The position numbers and the translations under genes were made by a program. Positions 61,614 through 64,000 of a DNA stretch of 64,000 bases are shown piece after piece. The stretch is from JAPYTY01 sp036338435 (lineage in GTDB: Bacteria; Acidobacteriota; UBA6911; RPQK01; JADFOI01): contig JAYZCG010000022.1 of the NCBI GenBank assembly GCA_036338435.1, forward strand, positions 1 through 64,000. The letters are read 5' to 3'. The notes under the pieces were generated by a model, which was not told where the DNA came from, searched no databases, and saw only the letters and a list, made by a program, of their open reading frames with translations. Position 1 is the stretch's first letter. Each line of letters opens with the position of its first letter.

Positions 61614-63098
61614 CTAACGGTATTTTTTGGGCAGCTCTGGAACAGCCATAGGATCAGAGCCTAGTTCGAGAAGTAACCGCGACGCACTTGGGTGAGGCCC
61701 AGAGGGTTTTTTGTTGAAGTTCACGATCCCTGCGCCAATAATGCCTTCAGCAATGCTCCACGGCGTTTGTAGGAAGACATCAACTATATCCAGTTTGGCG
61801 TTGCTATCTACTAGAAATCTAATGGTTTCATCCGCTCCAATGTAGGCAGCTCCGTGCAGAGCAGTCCATCCGTTCTCACCTATGGCATTCACATTGGCAC
61901 CCTCTTGCACGAGAAATTGCGTGATTTCCAGAGCATTTTTATATTCTTCTTTTGATGGTCGATCCATCTTGTGGGCTAGTCCTGCAGCTCCCATCAAAGG
62001 CGTTACCCCCTTGTAGGTTCCCAGCTCCGGATCAGCTCCGTTTTTGATGAGGAGATGGACAAGATCCTTGTCAGCTGCTGTGCTAGCTAACAAAAGCGGT
62101 GTAGCACCGGCCATGGTCACTCGGACGCCACCGCCGCCCTGAATATGTGTTTCGTTTTTGATTCGAGAGTTTGGGTCGGCTCCATGCGTCAGGAGAGCCT
62201 TTGTTAACTCACGCATGTTGGGTCGGTACAAGTGATTGTTGGTAGCTAGGTGCTCTGGAGCGTTAGCAATGACAGCTAATCCTCTTAGAAGGGAATAGTG
62301 TAATGCACTAATACCATTGCCGTCAGTTGCATTAGGATCTGCCCCCTGATTGAGCAGAAAGAGTGCAAGTTGTTCATGGCCACGAGCGGCTGCTGTAACC
62401 AGGGCACTACCCCATCGTGGAGAGGTTTCGTTTACGTCTACCCCCCCCGCTGTTAGCAATATTTGAATAGAATCAAAGCTGCCCTGTTGGGCAGCAAAAA
62501 GTAGAGGGGTGAAACCGCTATGCGATTCGGCATGGGAATCAGTGCCATGCTCAATAAGAACACGAGCAATGTCTGCGTGTTGTTGTTCCACGGCCCACAT
62601 TAGAGCTGTCTGGCCCCGCCGAGTTTCCGATCTGTTGACATTTGCTCCATGGGCTAGCAGCAAGTTGACTACCTGGATGTTACCACTACGCGAAGCTGTC
62701 ATGAGGACCGTTTCTCCTGTCTTCTGGGTGGCGTTGGCATTGGCCCCTGCATGCAATAGTCTCTCAACTATAGTAGGGCTACCGTTGGTACATGCTAGGG
62801 ACAGTGGAGTTACTCCATATTGATTGGAGACATTCACATTTCCGCCAGCATTAATTAAGAGGTCTACCATTTGCACATCATCGCGGTGGGCTGCCCAATG
62901 CAATGATGTCGTGCCATCGGGCTGGGATTGGTTGACGTCGACCTGTTGCTGGAGTAGAAAACGTACACTTTCGCTGTCTCCCCGTTCAACTGTTTCCACT
63001 AGACGAAGATCATTGTTGGTGGCAGCCAGATGAGTGAGTGAGAAAAGTAGAAGGAAGATCATCCACTGGCTGTTGAAATTTTTGGCCTTGTTGTGCAT
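61614..63098 (-). CDS. Secreted ankyrin-repeat protein
   Basis: Signal peptide (SQWMIFLLLFSLTHLAA), then about eleven ankyrin repeats filling residues 28-470, each with the TPLxxAA...G...VxxLLxxGAxxN pattern (for example GTTSLHWAAHRDDVQMVDLL, GWTALHGAAYIGADETIRFL). Repeat 8 carries a 30-residue insertion with EHLATNNHLYRPN. No enzymatic domain. It begins 3 bases after the DUF1552 gene, so the two are cotranscribed; secreted ankyrin proteins often follow DUF1552/PSD genes. Confidence 0.9.
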   Translation of the reverse strand: MHNKAKNFNSQWMIFLLLFSLTHLAATNNDLRLVETVERGDSESVRFLLQQQVDVNQSQPDGTTSLHWAAHRDDVQMVDLLINAGGNVNVSNQYGVTPLSLACTNGSPTIVERLLHAGANANATQKTGETVLMTASRSGNIQVVNLLLAHGANVNRSETRRGQTALMWAVEQQHADIARVLIEHGTDSHAESHSGFTPLLFAAQQGSFDSIQILLTAGGVDVNETSPRWGSALVTAAARGHEQLALFLLNQGADPNATDGNGISALHYSLLRGLAVIANAPEHLATNNHLYRPNMRELTKALLTHGADPNSRIKNETHIQGGGGVRVTMAGATPLLLASTAADKDLVHLLIKNGADPELGTYKGVTPLMGAAGLAHKMDRPSKEEYKNALEITQFLVQEGANVNAIGENGWTALHGAAYIGADETIRFLVDSNAKLDIVDVFLQTPWSIAEGIIGAGIVNFNKKPSGPHPSASRLLLELGSDPMAVPELPKKYR

Positions 63099-63101
63099 TG
63101 G

Positions 63102-64000
63102 TTATTCCGCAACGTTCTGTACAGTTGAGCTACTTGCTAGCAAGTCGAGTTGCTTATTGCTGTCCCCGAACTGATCTAAAGGAATATCTAATTTGTCGAG
63201 TAGAGTCAGAAACAGATTGGTTGTAGGAGTGTCGTCGGGATAGCGAATATGACGGCCTCCGTTTATTGGCCCAGCACCTCCGCCTATCAACAGAATAGGA
63301 AGATCATTGTGGACATGGAGGTTGCCATCGCTCAAAGAACTACCGTAGACGATCATTGAATGGTCGAGCAGTGAGCCATCTCCGTCAGGTGTTGATCTCA
63401 TCTTTTCCAAAAAGTATGCGAACATCTGACTGTGCAGAATGTCAATCTCGAGTACCTGGGCGATCTTGGTGGGATCATTCTGATGATGTGACAGGGGGTG
63501 GTATGCGTCTTTAATGCCGAGTTCATTGTAGACTCTCGTATTTTGCTCGCGGCCCATCATAAAAGTAATGACGCGTGTCATGTCGGTTTGGAAGGCAAGA
63601 ACCTGCAAATCCATCATTAACTTGCAATGTCCTGTGAAAGTGGGAGGGACGCCCACGGGCCGTTCTACGGATGGTAGCTCCCGTGATGATTGGTCTTCAG
63701 CTATCTGGATACGCCGTTCAATATCGCGGATGGAATCAAGATATTCTCCAAGTTTGGATCGATCCTTTGGCCCAAGCTGTTGCAGAAGGCGGGCTACATC
63801 CTGGGTTACTAAGTCCAGAATGCTACGGTTTTTTCGCAGTCGGGAACGTCGCTCGTCCGGATCGGTGCTGTCGCTATCGCCGAATAGTCGCTCGAATACC
63901 GCGCGTGGTTTGTTCTCCATCGGCACTGGTGTGGTGGGGCTGCTCCAGCAGAGCGTATTGCTGTAGGCACAGCTATAGCCGGTATCACAAGTACCTACGA
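63102..64000 (-). CDS. DUF1552 protein, C-terminal part (runs off the right edge)
   Basis: The frame stays open to the last base: beyond the GTG at 63926 it continues VGTCDTGYSCAYSNTL and CWSSPTTP, the part preceding PMENKPRAVFERLFGD in DUF1552 proteins. So the gene is cut by the edge and its true start lies outside. Further family blocks: QDVARLLQQLGPKDRSKLGEYLDSIRDIERRI, FQTDMTRVITFMMGREQNTRVY, HPLSHHQNDPTKI, HSMIVYGSSLSDGNLHVHNDLPILLIGG. DUF1552 belongs to the DUF1501/sulfatase-like group of exported planctomycete/acidobacterial proteins. Confidence 0.9.
   Translation of the reverse strand, partial: VGTCDTGYSCAYSNTLCWSSPTTPVPMENKPRAVFERLFGDSDSTDPDERRSRLRKNRSILDLVTQDVARLLQQLGPKDRSKLGEYLDSIRDIERRIQIAEDQSSRELPSVERPVGVPPTFTGHCKLMMDLQVLAFQTDMTRVITFMMGREQNTRVYNELGIKDAYHPLSHHQNDPTKIAQVLEIDILHSQMFAYFLEKMRSTPDGDGSLLDHSMIVYGSSLSDGNLHVHNDLPILLIGGGAGPINGGRHIRYPDDTPTTNLFLTLLDKLDIPLDQFGDSNKQLDLLASSSTVQNVAE

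Noticed and set aside
1..64000. tRNA, rRNA, CRISPR, IS element or prophage
   Set aside because: No T-loop-like GGTTCRA context with a clover leaf, no regularly spaced repeats and no transposase or integrase frame seen by eye; a tRNA scan would be decisive.

Overview
The window reads as chromosomal DNA of an uncultured bacterium, most probably an Acidobacteriota member from a marine or host-associated setting. This rests on protein style, not a marker gene. It has a DUF1552 protein beside a secreted ankyrin protein, a DUF5916 outer-membrane protein, a carboxypeptidase-regulatory/TPR protein, the order amidase-GerMN-rph-rdgB, a meso-DAP-type MurE and a complete FtsZ division set. Base composition looks balanced throughout. 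I see no rRNA, tRNA, CRISPR array, transposase, integrase or phage gene.

Region 1 (1-16.2 kb), almost all on the minus strand, is the accessory, metabolic part. The left edge carries the last 51 codons of a probable UbiD-type decarboxylase on the plus strand, then a secreted lectin-like protein. In transcription order from 16183 leftwards come CoA-transferase alpha/beta, a full-length UbiD decarboxylase, a second CoA-transferase alpha/beta, an acyl-CoA ligase, a five-gene Dpp/Opp-type peptide ABC transporter and a DUF5916 protein. At least three minus-strand promoters are visible here, before the alpha2 gene, the ligase and the substrate-binding protein, so the run is several transcripts.

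Region 2 (16.2-20.5 kb) is divergent. A palindrome lies between two back-to-back sigma70-type promoters. One reads into the CoA-transferase/UbiD genes, the other into a membrane-anchored tandem diheme cytochrome c followed by a ThDP (thiamine diphosphate) enzyme with a twin-arginine motif, and then a class V aminotransferase. This is the most unusual part of the window: it looks like a co-regulated organic-acid catabolic module with a possible periplasmic decarboxylase or oxidase feeding electrons to cytochrome c.

Region 3 (20.5-35.1 kb) is housekeeping: an MBL-fold hydrolase, RecD2, a class I/II aminotransferase, PolX, NadK with two small partners, HEAT and TPR proteins, DinG, GlyA and RpiB.

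Region 4 (35.4-51.7 kb) is a compact dcw cluster in the order mraZ-rsmH-ftsL-ftsI-murE-murF-mraY-murD-ftsW-murG-murC-ftsQ-ftsA-ftsZ. It has a clear promoter before mraZ, many stop/start overlaps, several TTG starts, and no murB or ddl.

Region 5 (51.7-64 kb) holds a 558-base gap with a small ORF and a palindrome, tyrS, a three-gene set (MauE-like membrane protein, unknown secreted protein, metzincin-type protease with internal repeats), then on the minus strand amidase-GerMN-rph-rdgB and DUF1552-ankyrin, the DUF1552 gene running off the right edge.
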